Positions 7,424 through 13,820 are shown, counted from the first letter of the stretch. The stretch: 29,008 nt of DNA from Oscillospiraceae bacterium (GCA_003531585.1 DQFX01000014.1:1-29008); one strand, 5' to 3'. Notes: a model not told the origin generated them from the sequence alone. Translations and numbers: made by a program.

Positions 7424-7636
7424 CGACTATTCGTTGCGTACAGAACCGCACAGACCCCTCAAAACGCAAATGTGCCTGCGACTATCACACACAGAGAGAA
7501 TATAGAGATATACTATATCTTCTCTTTTCTTTTCTATCTACATTATTATAATATATAGGCTTCTCAGGCAACACACGACTATTGCCGACTATCTCACGAC
7601 TATTTGCCGACTATTACGCGACTGCCCTGCGACTAT
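7424..7636 (+). repeat. CGACTAT repeat array, 11-bp period
   Basis: The word CGACTAT occurs exactly at 7424, 7479, 7576, 7586, 7597, 7608 and 7630, with a degenerate copy (CGACTGC) at 7619. The last six start positions are spaced 10, 11, 11, 11, 11 bases, so the copies face the same side of the helix. An AT-rich tract (about 7497-7558) containing a GATATA-C-TATATC palindrome lies directly before the dense cluster. Five more copies lie upstream within the three preceding genes (6409, 6448, 6594, 6632, 7298). Candidate roles are a small-terminase pac site, a regulator-binding array, or a second origin. Confidence 0.6.
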
Positions 7637-7831
7637 TCCGGGCATGCGCAGGGAGCCGTGCGGGAATTTGCGTACAGTTCCGGAGAGGGCGTGCCACTTG
7701 TCTGGGTGGCAGATCTGGCAGCAGGAGTGCCGGGCAGCCGTGGGCGGCGCTGGCATGGAGGGCAGCAGGCAGCGCCGAGGACCTGCGAGCGCGAACGCGG
7801 CGGCGGTATCAAGGCGGCGCGGGGAATGCCT

Positions 7832-7885
7832 CTATTTGCGCCGGAATTGCCCTTTAAACGCACGTTTGTGCTTTATGGGTATACT
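7832..7885 (+). repeat. Conserved hairpin element, copy 2
   Basis: CTATTTGCGCCGGAATTG leads to a 30-nt hairpin at 7850-7879 with the same length and the same CGCACGTTTGTG top as copy 1. Several stem positions differ, with two paired changes (G-C to A-T and G-T to A-T) that keep pairing and a few that weaken it. GGGTATA follows, as in copy 1. The surrounding 7640-8120 is GC-rich and shows no gene I can support. Confidence 0.5.
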
Positions 7886-8119
7886 GATATACCCTCGATA
7901 TAAACGCGCCGTATACGCGCGATTTCGGGGCTATTTCGCGGCGGTGCAGAAAATCGCCCCGAAAAACGCGGGCACACTCTGCAGGGCGGTGGGTACTCTG
8001 CGCAGGTGGGCGGCGCTCGTGGGGCTGGAGGCTCGCAGGTCCTGCAGGCGGTCGGAGTATCTCCAGAGGGCGCAGCCTCCCACGGCTGGAGCTGGAGGCA
8101 CTCCACCGAGCCGGAGACA

Positions 8120-8155
8120 GAGAAAAGCCCCGGCAGGCTTCGAGCCTATCGGGGC
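8120..8155 (-). terminator. Rho-independent terminator of the leftward operon
   Basis: Read on the minus strand, 8155-8127 forms a strong hairpin (GCCCCG paired with CGGGGC, then AGGCT with AGCCT, three-base loop), followed directly by TTTTCTCTGT. It lies just past the stop of the last leftward frame (8162). Confidence 0.8.
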
Positions 8156-8161
8156 GGGTGT

Positions 8162-8230
8162 TTACTTGGAGTTTTTCGCCGCGTCAATGAGTATCAAGAA
8201 CGGCATGAGCAGAATATATAACAGGATCAC
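8162..8230 (-). CDS. 22-aa hydrophobic micropeptide (minus-strand copy)
   Basis: A 22-codon frame starts with GTG overlapping the stop of the upstream leftward gene (GTGA junction), behind a strong GAGGAGGTGG ribosome binding site, and ends just before a terminator. The product has a core LLYILLMPFLILI, long enough to enter a membrane, followed by DAAKNSK. The same core occurs in a plus-strand frame at 10209-10277. From codon 3 to codon 19 the two copies differ at seven codons synonymously and at one codon with an amino-acid change (Asp/Gln). That pattern, plus the start signals, argues that the peptide is made and selected. Type I toxin-like or small regulatory membrane peptide are possible roles. 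Confidence 0.7.
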   Translation of the reverse strand: MILLYILLMPFLILIDAAKNSK

Positions 8231-8547
8231 GCGCCTTCCACCTCCTCGCGCTCTATCTCCTCGCGCTCCCAGTTTTCGGGGGCGTGGGGGTGGAGGGTGA
8301 CAACGCCGCCGCGCGTTATGCGCTCAATGTCGCGCGTGTCGAGGGTGTAGCAGATATCAAGGCGGCAGTTGTGCAGCGTGTATGCTTCAATGCCGCCGTA
8401 TGGGTCGAGGTCCCACGGCTCGCCGATTAAGTAAGTGTCGCGCTCCTCGCACGCCCAGAGGATATTTACAAGCGTGCTTTCAGTGGTGGCGTCGTAGCGG
8501 TCGCGATGGAGCTTGATTGCTCCGGTGTTGAGTTCGATTGCGGTCAT
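8227..8547 (-). CDS. Hypothetical protein (106 aa), leftward operon
   Basis: A 106-residue, acidic protein with no recognised family. Its ATG overlaps the stop of the preceding leftward gene and follows an ideal AAGGAGGTGAT site. It contains a motif-like middle (YLIGEPWDLDPYGGIEAYTL) and ends in a charged tail (REEIEREEVEGA). It is the second of three translationally coupled frames driven from the promoter at 8997-9025. Real coding is supported by the overlaps and ribosome binding sites; function is unknown. Confidence 0.7.
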   Translation of the reverse strand: MTAIELNTGAIKLHRDRYDATTESTLVNILWACEERDTYLIGEPWDLDPYGGIEAYTLHNCRLDICYTLDTRDIERITRGGVVTLHPHAPENWEREEIEREEVEGA

Positions 8548-8933
8548 GCTATCACCTCCTTCACTGCCTCGCAGACGAGCCGCGCCGCCTGCGAGAGTGC
8601 ACGCGCCTGGACATCAAGCCAGATCTCGCGGCTATTGGGGTAGCGCTCGCCGTTGCGCGTGCGCTTAAGCTCGGAGGGAGTGCAGACCCGCGCGGCAATG
8701 TCGGGGTCGTAGATGAGGGAGCAACCGCCGTCGCTGTACTCCTGCCAGCCCTCCGCGCCGTTGAGGAGTGCAGCGCGTACGGCTGCGGGGTCTGCGAGCT
8801 TGTCGGCGGTGAGTTCTGCGAGGTTGTCCAGGAGTTCCAGCGCATACGCCTTTACGCCACGCGCCCATGCGCTGTGGGCGGGTTTGTTCTCGATTGCTGT
8901 AGAAGCTGCGTTGATTATTTCTTTAGTGTTCAT
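8544..8933 (-). CDS. Conserved hypothetical protein of Firmicutes mobile elements
   Basis: A 129-residue protein that opens the leftward operon. Its C-terminal half (NGAEGWQEYSDGGCSLIYD, CTPSELKRTRNGE, WLDVQARALSQAARLV) matches my recollection of a conserved hypothetical family found on Clostridia plasmids and prophages; no function is known to me. The ATG at 8933 follows ACGGAG on the minus strand. The stop overlaps the next start. The gene sits behind a consensus promoter with overlapping palindromic operators, so it is probably controlled by the nearby HTH protein or the phage repressor. Confidence 0.75.
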   Translation of the reverse strand: MNTKEIINAASTAIENKPAHSAWARGVKAYALELLDNLAELTADKLADPAAVRAALLNGAEGWQEYSDGGCSLIYDPDIAARVCTPSELKRTRNGERYPNSREIWLDVQARALSQAARLVCEAVKEVIA

Positions 8934-8996
8934 GGTATATACTCCGTTTCTCCGAGGCTTCAGCCCCTCGGCGGCTTGGTTTTCGTTTGTGATTGT

Positions 8997-9025
8997 ATTA
9001 TATCGCGTTTTCGCTATATTGTCAA
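8997..9025 (-). promoter_or_regulatory. Leftward consensus promoter
   Basis: On the minus strand TTGACA (9025-9020) and TATAAT (9002-8997) are separated by exactly 17 bases. This drives the three-frame leftward operon ending at 8162. The spacer contains an operator-like palindrome (9002-9017). Confidence 0.8.
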
Positions 9026-9060
9026 GAGGCTTTCGCGGATTTTCATAGCGTTTTCGCTAT
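9002..9060. promoter_or_regulatory. Paired operator-like palindromes
   Basis: A perfect palindrome ATAGCG-TTTT-CGCTAT lies at 9045-9060. A one-mismatch copy (ATCGCG-TTTT-CGCTAT) lies at 9002-9017, inside the leftward promoter. Their centres are 43 bp apart, about four helical turns. A half-site ATAGCG also occurs at 9375-9380 in the spacer of the rightward promoter, so one repressor could control both directions. Confidence 0.6.
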
Positions 9061-9364
9061 TTCATTGAATATGTCATAAATTCAAGATTTTGCGGTATGC
9101 TGTTTTGTGCAAAATCACAACGAAATCAGCAGGAGCGCCGCCCCCGGTGCAGGAGTACTATATAAAAGGGAAACAGGAACCCGCCGCGCTGGTCCTCGTC
9201 ACACCTCGCAGGAGCGGCACGCGCCCCGCCCACCTGCCGCCGCCCTCCAGATCCGGAGCACCTGCACCGCCGGAGGGGTACCCCGGGGGTGTGCCAGGGC
9301 GGCCCGGGGAGGGTATCTCTTAACCCCTCGAATAAAATTTTTTCAAAAAACGGTTTGCGGGGAC
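9061..9364. other. GC-rich intergenic stretch without a supported gene
   Basis: About 300 bases between the divergent promoters. Possible frames here lack ribosome binding sites and have the biased composition of translated GC-rich DNA. A weak hairpin with a following T run (about 9306-9345) might act as a terminator. I see no other structure I can support. Confidence 0.4.
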
Positions 9365-9393
9365 TTGACAAAACATAGCGAATATGGTATAAT
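9365..9393 (+). promoter_or_regulatory. Rightward consensus promoter
   Basis: TTGACA at 9365-9370 and TATAAT at 9388-9393 with a 17-base spacer, 39 bases before the HTH gene. The spacer holds an ATAGCG half-site like the two palindromes near 9002-9060. Confidence 0.8.
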
Positions 9394-9432
9394 TCAAGAA
9401 AAGCAATAAAGTTATAGCAAAGGGGCGATAAA

Positions 9433-9717
9433 ATGACAGCAACAGACGCACTTAAAACCGTAATGCGCGAAAAGAAAGTCACGCAGGAGCGTTTATCGAA
9501 AACAGCTGGATATAGCGCGCAATCTTGTCTGGCAAGCAGATTAAAGGGCAAGATATCGTGTGACCTGTTAATCCAGCTTCTTGAACACCTCGATTACGAG
9601 GTAGTAGTCCAGCCGAAAACGTCAGGAAAGCGCAAGGAAGGCTCGATAGTCCTCGAACCGTCCGGGCTTCCTGACGGGCGTGGGAAGAAGCAGAAGAAGG
9701 AGGCTGATGAAACGTGA
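9433..9717 (+). CDS. Small HTH DNA-binding protein
   Basis: A 94-residue protein whose first 65 residues read as a Cro/C1-type helix-turn-helix: ALKTVMREKKVTQERLSKTA, a short turn, then SQAS-like recognition helix residues (AQSCLASRLKG) and a third helix LLIQLLEHLDYEVVVQ. The C-terminal 30 residues are a basic/polar tail (GRGKKQKKEADET). It starts behind AAAGGGGCG and a consensus promoter. Nearby ATAGCG palindromes are plausible binding sites. It may act as a local repressor of the leftward and rightward operons; it overlaps the antitoxin gene, so it could also belong to the toxin-antitoxin unit. Confidence 0.8.
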   Translation: MTATDALKTVMREKKVTQERLSKTAGYSAQSCLASRLKGKISCDLLIQLLEHLDYEVVVQPKTSGKRKEGSIVLEPSGLPDGRGKKQKKEADET

Positions 9718-9950
9718 GCACCAAGGAAATGATCTACAACATGATAGACGGTTTCAGCGAGGAACAGCTGGTGCAGGTGTGCGCTCTGCTGTCAAGCGTG
9801 AAGAAAATGCTTAACGAAGAAGCGGAGGACGACGCATTCTGCCAGAAAATGCTTGATGATTACCGGAGCGACGCTGACCCGCATAAGCACGACAGTGTAA
9901 CACTCGATGAATTTGCAAAGGAGCTCGGAATAAACCTTGACGAATTATAA
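9714..9950 (+). CDS. RelB-like antitoxin
   Basis: A 78-residue acidic protein starting at a GTG that overlaps the previous stop. The C-terminal end (VTLDEFAKELGINLDEL) is typical of small antitoxins paired with RelE-like toxins in Firmicutes. The first half is helical (MSTKEMIYNMIDGFSEEQLVQVCALLSSV). Its last 14 bases overlap the toxin gene. In such pairs the antitoxin binds and neutralises the toxin and often represses the operon. The family is inferred mainly from size and context. Confidence 0.75.
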   Translation: MSTKEMIYNMIDGFSEEQLVQVCALLSSVKKMLNEEAEDDAFCQKMLDDYRSDADPHKHDSVTLDEFAKELGINLDEL

Positions 9951-10188
9951 AATCATCATTGAGAAGCCTGCTGCAAAGTTCATCAGGAAACAACCGGCAG
10001 ACCAGCAAAAACGGATATTAAAGGCGATATCCATGCTCCCGGAAAAAGGCGATATAAAACAGATGAAAGGTGAAACAGGACATTTCCGGCTCCGCGTTGG
10101 CGATTATCGCCTGATATATCGAGTCGAGCACGATGTTCTCACTGTCGTAATCATGGACGCAGGAAACCGGGGACAGATATACAAGTGA
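9937..10188 (+). CDS. RelE/ParE-family toxin
   Basis: An 83-residue basic protein with the RelE/ParE fold pattern: YKIIIEKPAAKFIRKQP at the start, the helix QQKRILKAISML, then GHFRLRVGDYRLIYRVEHDVLTVVIMDAGNR, the hallmark strands of the family. RelE-type members cleave mRNA at the ribosome, ParE-type members target gyrase; the sequence alone does not decide. It probably starts at the TTG at 9937, behind AAGGAG within the antitoxin gene. In a prophage this pair may stabilise the element or block other phages. Confidence 0.88.
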   Translation: MTNYKIIIEKPAAKFIRKQPADQQKRILKAISMLPEKGDIKQMKGETGHFRLRVGDYRLIYRVEHDVLTVVIMDAGNRGQIYK

Positions 10189-10208
10189 GGAAGTGAGGTG
10201 AACCAACC

Positions 10209-10277
10209 ATGAGATTACTCTATATCCTGCTAATGCCGTTCCTGATACTCATTCAGGCAGCAAAAGGAAAGAGGTGA
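10209..10277 (+). CDS. 22-aa hydrophobic micropeptide (plus-strand copy)
   Basis: A 22-codon frame with an ATG behind GAGGTG (10194-10199) and a stop seven bases before the recombinase start. The core LLYILLMPFLILI is identical in 13 consecutive residues to the minus-strand peptide at 8162-8230, and the following AAK is also shared; the end is GKR here. Its own final codons supply the GAGGTGAG ribosome binding site of the recombinase. The almost wholly synonymous difference between the two copies supports real translation. It is too short for ordinary gene calling. Confidence 0.7.
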   Translation: MRLLYILLMPFLILIQAAKGKR

Positions 10278-10283
10278 GCTGAC

Positions 10284-10859
10284 GTGATCTACGGCTATTG
10301 CCGTGTTTCCAGCAAGGGGCAGCAGCGCTACGGCACGTCCCTTGAAGAACAGAAGCGCCAGATACTGGGCAGCTATCCCGGCGCGCGGATAGTGCAGGAA
10401 GCCTATTCCGGCGCAAAGGAACGTCCGCTGTTCGACGAGCTTGTCGGTAAGCTCCAGCGCGGCGATACGCTGGTAGTCTGCAAGCTGGACAGATTTGCAC
10501 GCTCTGTTCAGCACGGGCTGAACTACATCACCACGCTGCTTGACCGGGGCGTGAAGGTCCACATCATGAACATGGGATTGGTGGAAGATACTCCGATGGG
10601 CAGGCTGATAGTCACGAATCTGCTTGCATTCGCGGAGTTCGAGCGCGCCACCATTCTTGAGCGCACCCAGGCAGGCAAGGAAGCCGCTGCCGCCGCTGAC
10701 CCGAACTGGAGAGTAGGCAGACCGCGCAAGGATATTCCCGAGGACGTGTTCCGCAGGCTTGCCGCCGGGGAACTCACCTATAAAGCCGCCGCAAGGGAAG
10801 CCGGAGTGGCGTTGAGCACGTTCCAGAACAGATATGCGGAATGGAAGCAGACCGCGTAA
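10284..10859 (+). CDS. Small serine recombinase (resolvase/invertase family)
   Basis: A 191-residue protein, the usual length of Hin/Gin/gamma-delta-type recombinases. The catalytic N-terminal domain has YCRVSSKGQ (nucleophilic Ser at 9 or 10), later CKLDRFARS with the conserved Asp-Arg-Ala-Arg-Ser pattern, and GRLIVTNLLAFAEFERATILERTQAG leading into the dimer helix. The C-terminal 45 residues are a helix-turn-helix (GRPRKDIPE, YKAAAREAGVALSTFQNRY). It starts at a GTG behind GAGGTGAG. It is not a large phage integrase, so inversion or resolution is the likely activity. No paired recombination sites were identified. Confidence 0.9.
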   Translation: MIYGYCRVSSKGQQRYGTSLEEQKRQILGSYPGARIVQEAYSGAKERPLFDELVGKLQRGDTLVVCKLDRFARSVQHGLNYITTLLDRGVKVHIMNMGLVEDTPMGRLIVTNLLAFAEFERATILERTQAGKEAAAAADPNWRVGRPRKDIPEDVFRRLAAGELTYKAAAREAGVALSTFQNRYAEWKQTA

Positions 10860-10881
10860 CTGTATTCTTTCGCGAAAACCC

Positions 10882-10910
10882 TTGACAGCCCAGGAAATCC
10901 GTGCTATAAT
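10882..10910 (+). promoter_or_regulatory. Strong promoter before the large terminase gene
   Basis: TTGACA at 10882-10887, 17-base spacer, TATAAT at 10905-10910 with an extended TGC before it. It lies 88 bases ahead of the terminase start and just upstream of a terminator-like hairpin. Confidence 0.85.
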
Positions 10911-10921
10911 CAGAACAACAG

Positions 10922-10981
10922 AATATTTTCAGAGCCTTTGAGCCACTTTTGACCTTTACGGTCGAGGTGGCTCTTTTTTTT
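10922..10981 (+). terminator. Leader terminator / attenuator before terL
   Basis: The block AATATTTTCAGAGCC (10922-10936) is followed by a hairpin with arms GAGCCAC (10940-10946) and GTGGCTC (10967-10973), an inner GACC/GGTC stem, and eight Ts. It is an intrinsic terminator by shape, but it stands between a strong promoter and the gene, so it would act as an attenuator. The same block recurs at 16657-16671. Confidence 0.7.
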
Positions 10982-10997
10982 GTTTTCAGGAGGAAAT

Positions 10998-13634
10998 GTG
11001 GAAACATCGGAGCTTATCAGGCGTGCTTCCAATCGGGATATCAGCACATACGATAATCTGTCGCTGTATTTCGATACCGTCCGGCTGGAAACGGACTTTG
11101 AAAAGGCACGTCCGCATTACGAACGCATATACGACATCGCGGCGCAGCAGAAAGTGAAATTCGCGCTGTCAGACCAGCAGACCGCTATAAAGTTCTATGA
11201 ACTTGCGAAAAAGGCGGCGCTCATGCTGGCACCGCGCCTGTTCCATTACTATCTTCTCTATGTGGAGTGGGACAGGGAGCCGCAGAAGAAGTTCTATGTG
11301 CCGAGAATGAATGTGCTGAAACCTGTTGTCGATGATTTGCAGGATTTAGCGGACGGCAGAATCGAACTGCTGACGATATCTCTTCCACCAAGAGTAGGGA
11401 AACTCGTGTCTGACGATACGCCAGTTCTCACCAAGGTCGGCTGGAAAAAGCACGGCGATTTGAAGATAGGCGATTATGTCATATCTCCAAACGGCGAGTT
11501 TGTCAGAGTGAATTATGTGTTCCCCAAGGATTATGCTGATACCCGCGTCAAGTTCACTGACGGCACTTATGTTGATGTTCACGAAAATCACGAGTGGGTG
11601 GTTTTCAGCCGACATAAGCAGAGATATTGCGTGATGGAAACGAAGGCAATGTTTCGTGATTTTGAGGGCGGTGTTCCGAACACGAGAAGCCACAGGTATT
11701 TTTATCTGCTTCCGCCAAAATACCCGGAAATCGGCGAATACAAGAAACTTCCGGTCGAGCCATACACATTAGGCGCTTGGCTGGGCGATGGAAGAAACAG
11801 CAACCCTGATATCTGCGGTGATAAATCAGACAGTGCTATTATTGAAAGAGTAATCGCAGACGGATATCCGATATCATGGCATGCCACACACAAGGACACA
11901 GGCGTTGAATACTACGGTTTCAAATCGCTGCGTGCTCCATTGCAATCTCTAGGTATGTGCCATAGCAGACGGAGAGTGGAAAAGCATATTCCGGAAGAAT
12001 ATCTGACCGCAAGTTTCGACCAGCGGCTATGGTTACTTGCCGGATTGCTTGATACAGACGGTTGCTTGGTGACAAAAGAACACAGGTTTCATTTTACAAC
12101 AGCTGAGCCTGCATTGAGAGATAGCTTTATATCATTGATATCAACATTTGGCTGGAGGTGCTCGGTTAAGAAAGAGCAGCCGAGATTGTCAAGCAGCGGC
12201 ATTCAAGGAAGACACACCTATTGGGTGATTTCTTTCAACCCGACGTGCTTTATTCCATGCCAGCTTGAAAGGAAACAGCTCCGAGAATTTTCTCCACAGA
12301 GAAGAATTGCTATAAGCGGTTTCGAGAAGATAGCGCCTAAACAGGGCAATTGCATTTCCGTTGACGGCGGTGTATACTGCGTGGGCAAACGTCTTATTCC
12401 AACTCACAACAGTACTCTCGGAATCTTTTATGTCACATGGCTGATGGGGCGCGAGCCGGACAAGGCGAATGTAATGTCCGGGCACTCCGACAAGCTGACA
12501 AAGGGCTTCTTCAAAGAATGCCTTGATATTCTTAGCGACCCGGACTATCTCTGGCATGACGTATTCCCGAAAGCAAAGGTCGTTGCGGTGTCCTCGGAGG
12601 ACGAGAGTATTTCAGTCAACCACAAGCGGCGCTTTCCTACCCTGACATGCCGTTCCGTAACTGGTACGCTGACAGGTGCGGTGGAAGTCGGAAATCTGCT
12701 TTATGTGGACGATATCATTGAGGATCTGGAAGAAGCGCTCAATCCTCAGCGTTTACAGAATAAGTATGACGCTTATCTGAACCAGCTGAAAGACCGTAAA
12801 AAAGACGGCGCGCGGGAACTCCACATCGGTACGCGCTGGGCGGTTGGGGACGTTATCGGGCGTTTGCAGCAGCAGTACGGCGATGACCCGAAAGCAAGAT
12901 TTACGGTCATTCCAGCGCTGAACGATAACGGTGAAAGCAACTTCGATTATCCGTATGGGCTGGGGTTTTCAACCGCTTACTATCAGGACATGAAAGCGAG
13001 TATCGACCCCTGCACATGGTCCTGCAAGTACATGGGCGACCCGTATGTCCGCGAGGGTCTGCTTTTCGAGCGTGACGAGCTGAACTACTACAACGGCGTG
13101 CTCCCGGACGGCGAATGCGATATCATGTCTGTGGTGGACGTTGCATGGGGCGGTGGGGACAGCCTTTCCGCGCCGATAATCTACTGGTTCGGCGATACCG
13201 GGTATGTGCATGACTGGGTGTTTTCCACCGGGGATAAGTCGGTCACGCAACCGCTTGTCTGCGCGGCTTATGCCCGCAATAATGTTGCGAGGGCACGCTT
13301 TGAAGCGAACGTCGGCGGCACTGAATACGCGGAGGAAATCGACAAGTCCCTGCGCGAGCGAAATTGCAAGATGTCGATACAGAGCCAGAGAGCTTCCACG
13401 AAATCCAGCAAGATGGACAGGATAGTGCGCTGGAGCTCGGATATAAAGTCGCGGCTGGTATTCCGTTCTGACAAGGCGCGGGGCGAGATGTACGACAAGG
13501 CGATGAACGAACTCTGCCGTATTTCCGTTGAAGCAAAGAAACAGCACGACGACGCGCCGGACAGCCTTGCGATGGCGATGGATTACCGGGATAACGGCTT
13601 GTGTTCAGTCAAAGTGATAGAACGGCGGTGGTAG
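10998..13634 (+). CDS. terL: Terminase large subunit interrupted by an intein
   Basis: An 878-residue precursor of the packaging motor ATPase-nuclease. The preferred start is the GTG at 10998, four bases after AGGAGG; a TTG at 10980 would lie before that site. The Walker A loop PPRVGK-STLG is split between Lys and Ser by 336 intein residues (11403-12410). Removal leaves about 542 residues, normal for a large terminase. Downstream are Walker B LLYVDDIIED, the coupling region HIGTRWAVGD, and a C-terminal RNase H-like nuclease: SVVDVAWGGGDS, FEANVGGTEYAEEI and HDDAPDSLAMAMD supply the acidic residues. Without splicing the ATPase loop would be broken, so packaging depends on the intein. The small subunit is 3.6 kb upstream. 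Confidence 0.93.
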   Translation: METSELIRRASNRDISTYDNLSLYFDTVRLETDFEKARPHYERIYDIAAQQKVKFALSDQQTAIKFYELAKKAALMLAPRLFHYYLLYVEWDREPQKKFYVPRMNVLKPVVDDLQDLADGRIELLTISLPPRVGKLVSDDTPVLTKVGWKKHGDLKIGDYVISPNGEFVRVNYVFPKDYADTRVKFTDGTYVDVHENHEWVVFSRHKQRYCVMETKAMFRDFEGGVPNTRSHRYFYLLPPKYPEIGEYKKLPVEPYTLGAWLGDGRNSNPDICGDKSDSAIIERVIADGYPISWHATHKDTGVEYYGFKSLRAPLQSLGMCHSRRRVEKHIPEEYLTASFDQRLWLLAGLLDTDGCLVTKEHRFHFTTAEPALRDSFISLISTFGWRCSVKKEQPRLSSSGIQGRHTYWVISFNPTCFIPCQLERKQLREFSPQRRIAISGFEKIAPKQGNCISVDGGVYCVGKRLIPTHNSTLGIFYVTWLMGREPDKANVMSGHSDKLTKGFFKECLDILSDPDYLWHDVFPKAKVVAVSSEDESISVNHKRRFPTLTCRSVTGTLTGAVEVGNLLYVDDIIEDLEEALNPQRLQNKYDAYLNQLKDRKKDGARELHIGTRWAVGDVIGRLQQQYGDDPKARFTVIPALNDNGESNFDYPYGLGFSTAYYQDMKASIDPCTWSCKYMGDPYVREGLLFERDELNYYNGVLPDGECDIMSVVDVAWGGGDSLSAPIIYWFGDTGYVHDWVFSTGDKSVTQPLVCAAYARNNVARARFEANVGGTEYAEEIDKSLRERNCKMSIQSQRASTKSSKMDRIVRWSSDIKSRLVFRSDKARGEMYDKAMNELCRISVEAKKQHDDAPDSLAMAMDYRDNGLCSVKVIERRW
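11403..12410 (+). mobile_element. Class 3 intein with LAGLIDADG homing endonuclease
   Basis: This in-frame 336-residue insert starts LVSDDTPVLTKVGW and ends IPTHN before the extein Ser. Residue 1 is Leu, so the usual N-terminal Cys/Ser nucleophile is missing. It does carry the class 3 signature: Trp65 two residues after block-B His63 (HENHEW), Cys317 in block F (GNCISVDGG), and Thr334 just before the terminal His335-Asn336. Class 3 inteins start splicing from the block-F Cys. The central part has two LAGLIDADG-type motifs (TLGAWLGDG at 122-130, LLAGLLDTDG at 211-220), so the homing endonuclease looks intact. The site, inside Walker A, is a known intein hot spot. Confidence 0.9.
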
Positions 13635-13635
13635 C

Positions 13636-13818
13636 ATGACGAAATTCCTGCTTCTGAACGGAAAACTCACCGGGAAAAAGCCGAAATTCTACTGTGCGCT
13701 CCATAAGTGCGGTATCAACGGCGGCTGCATGAAACGGCGCTGCCCGAAGTGTAAGCATTTCAGGGCGCTGTCTGATGAGCTGGCGCATTCTATCATGGTT
13801 TCATTGTCGAGGAAGTAA
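13636..13818 (+). CDS. Small Cys-rich protein (60 aa)
   Basis: A 60-residue protein directly after terL. Six cysteines lie in CALHKCGINGGCMKRRCPKC (residues 20-39), suggesting one or two zinc sites. The N-terminus MTKFLLLNGKLTGKKPKFYC is strongly basic. No family is recognised, though small Cys-rich frames often follow the terminase in Clostridia phages. The ribosome binding site is modest (GGCGGTGG). Confidence 0.6.
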   Translation: MTKFLLLNGKLTGKKPKFYCALHKCGINGGCMKRRCPKCKHFRALSDELAHSIMVSLSRK

Positions 13819-13820
13819 AC

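Noticed and set aside
7424..7636. CRISPR array
   Set aside because: The repeats are 7 bases with 3-4 base gaps; no spacers and no cas genes.
7582..8300. Several overlapping plus-strand reading frames, the longest about 218 codons
   Set aside because: Arg/Ala/Gly-rich translations without ribosome binding sites or family patterns, lying over repeats, a hairpin and a minus-strand terminator; typical of GC-rich non-coding DNA.
8538..9068. A plus-strand frame opposite the leftward operon
   Set aside because: It lies antisense to two genes with ribosome binding sites and family-like sequence and crosses the leftward promoter.
8162..10277. The two micropeptide copies as inverted recombination sites for the serine recombinase
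   Set aside because: Differences fall mainly at third codon positions, which fits protein selection better than a DNA site; kept only as a remote alternative.
11403..12410. A group I intron or frameshifted terminase instead of an intein
   Set aside because: The insert is fully in frame, has intein blocks A, B, F and G, and ends in His-Asn before Ser.
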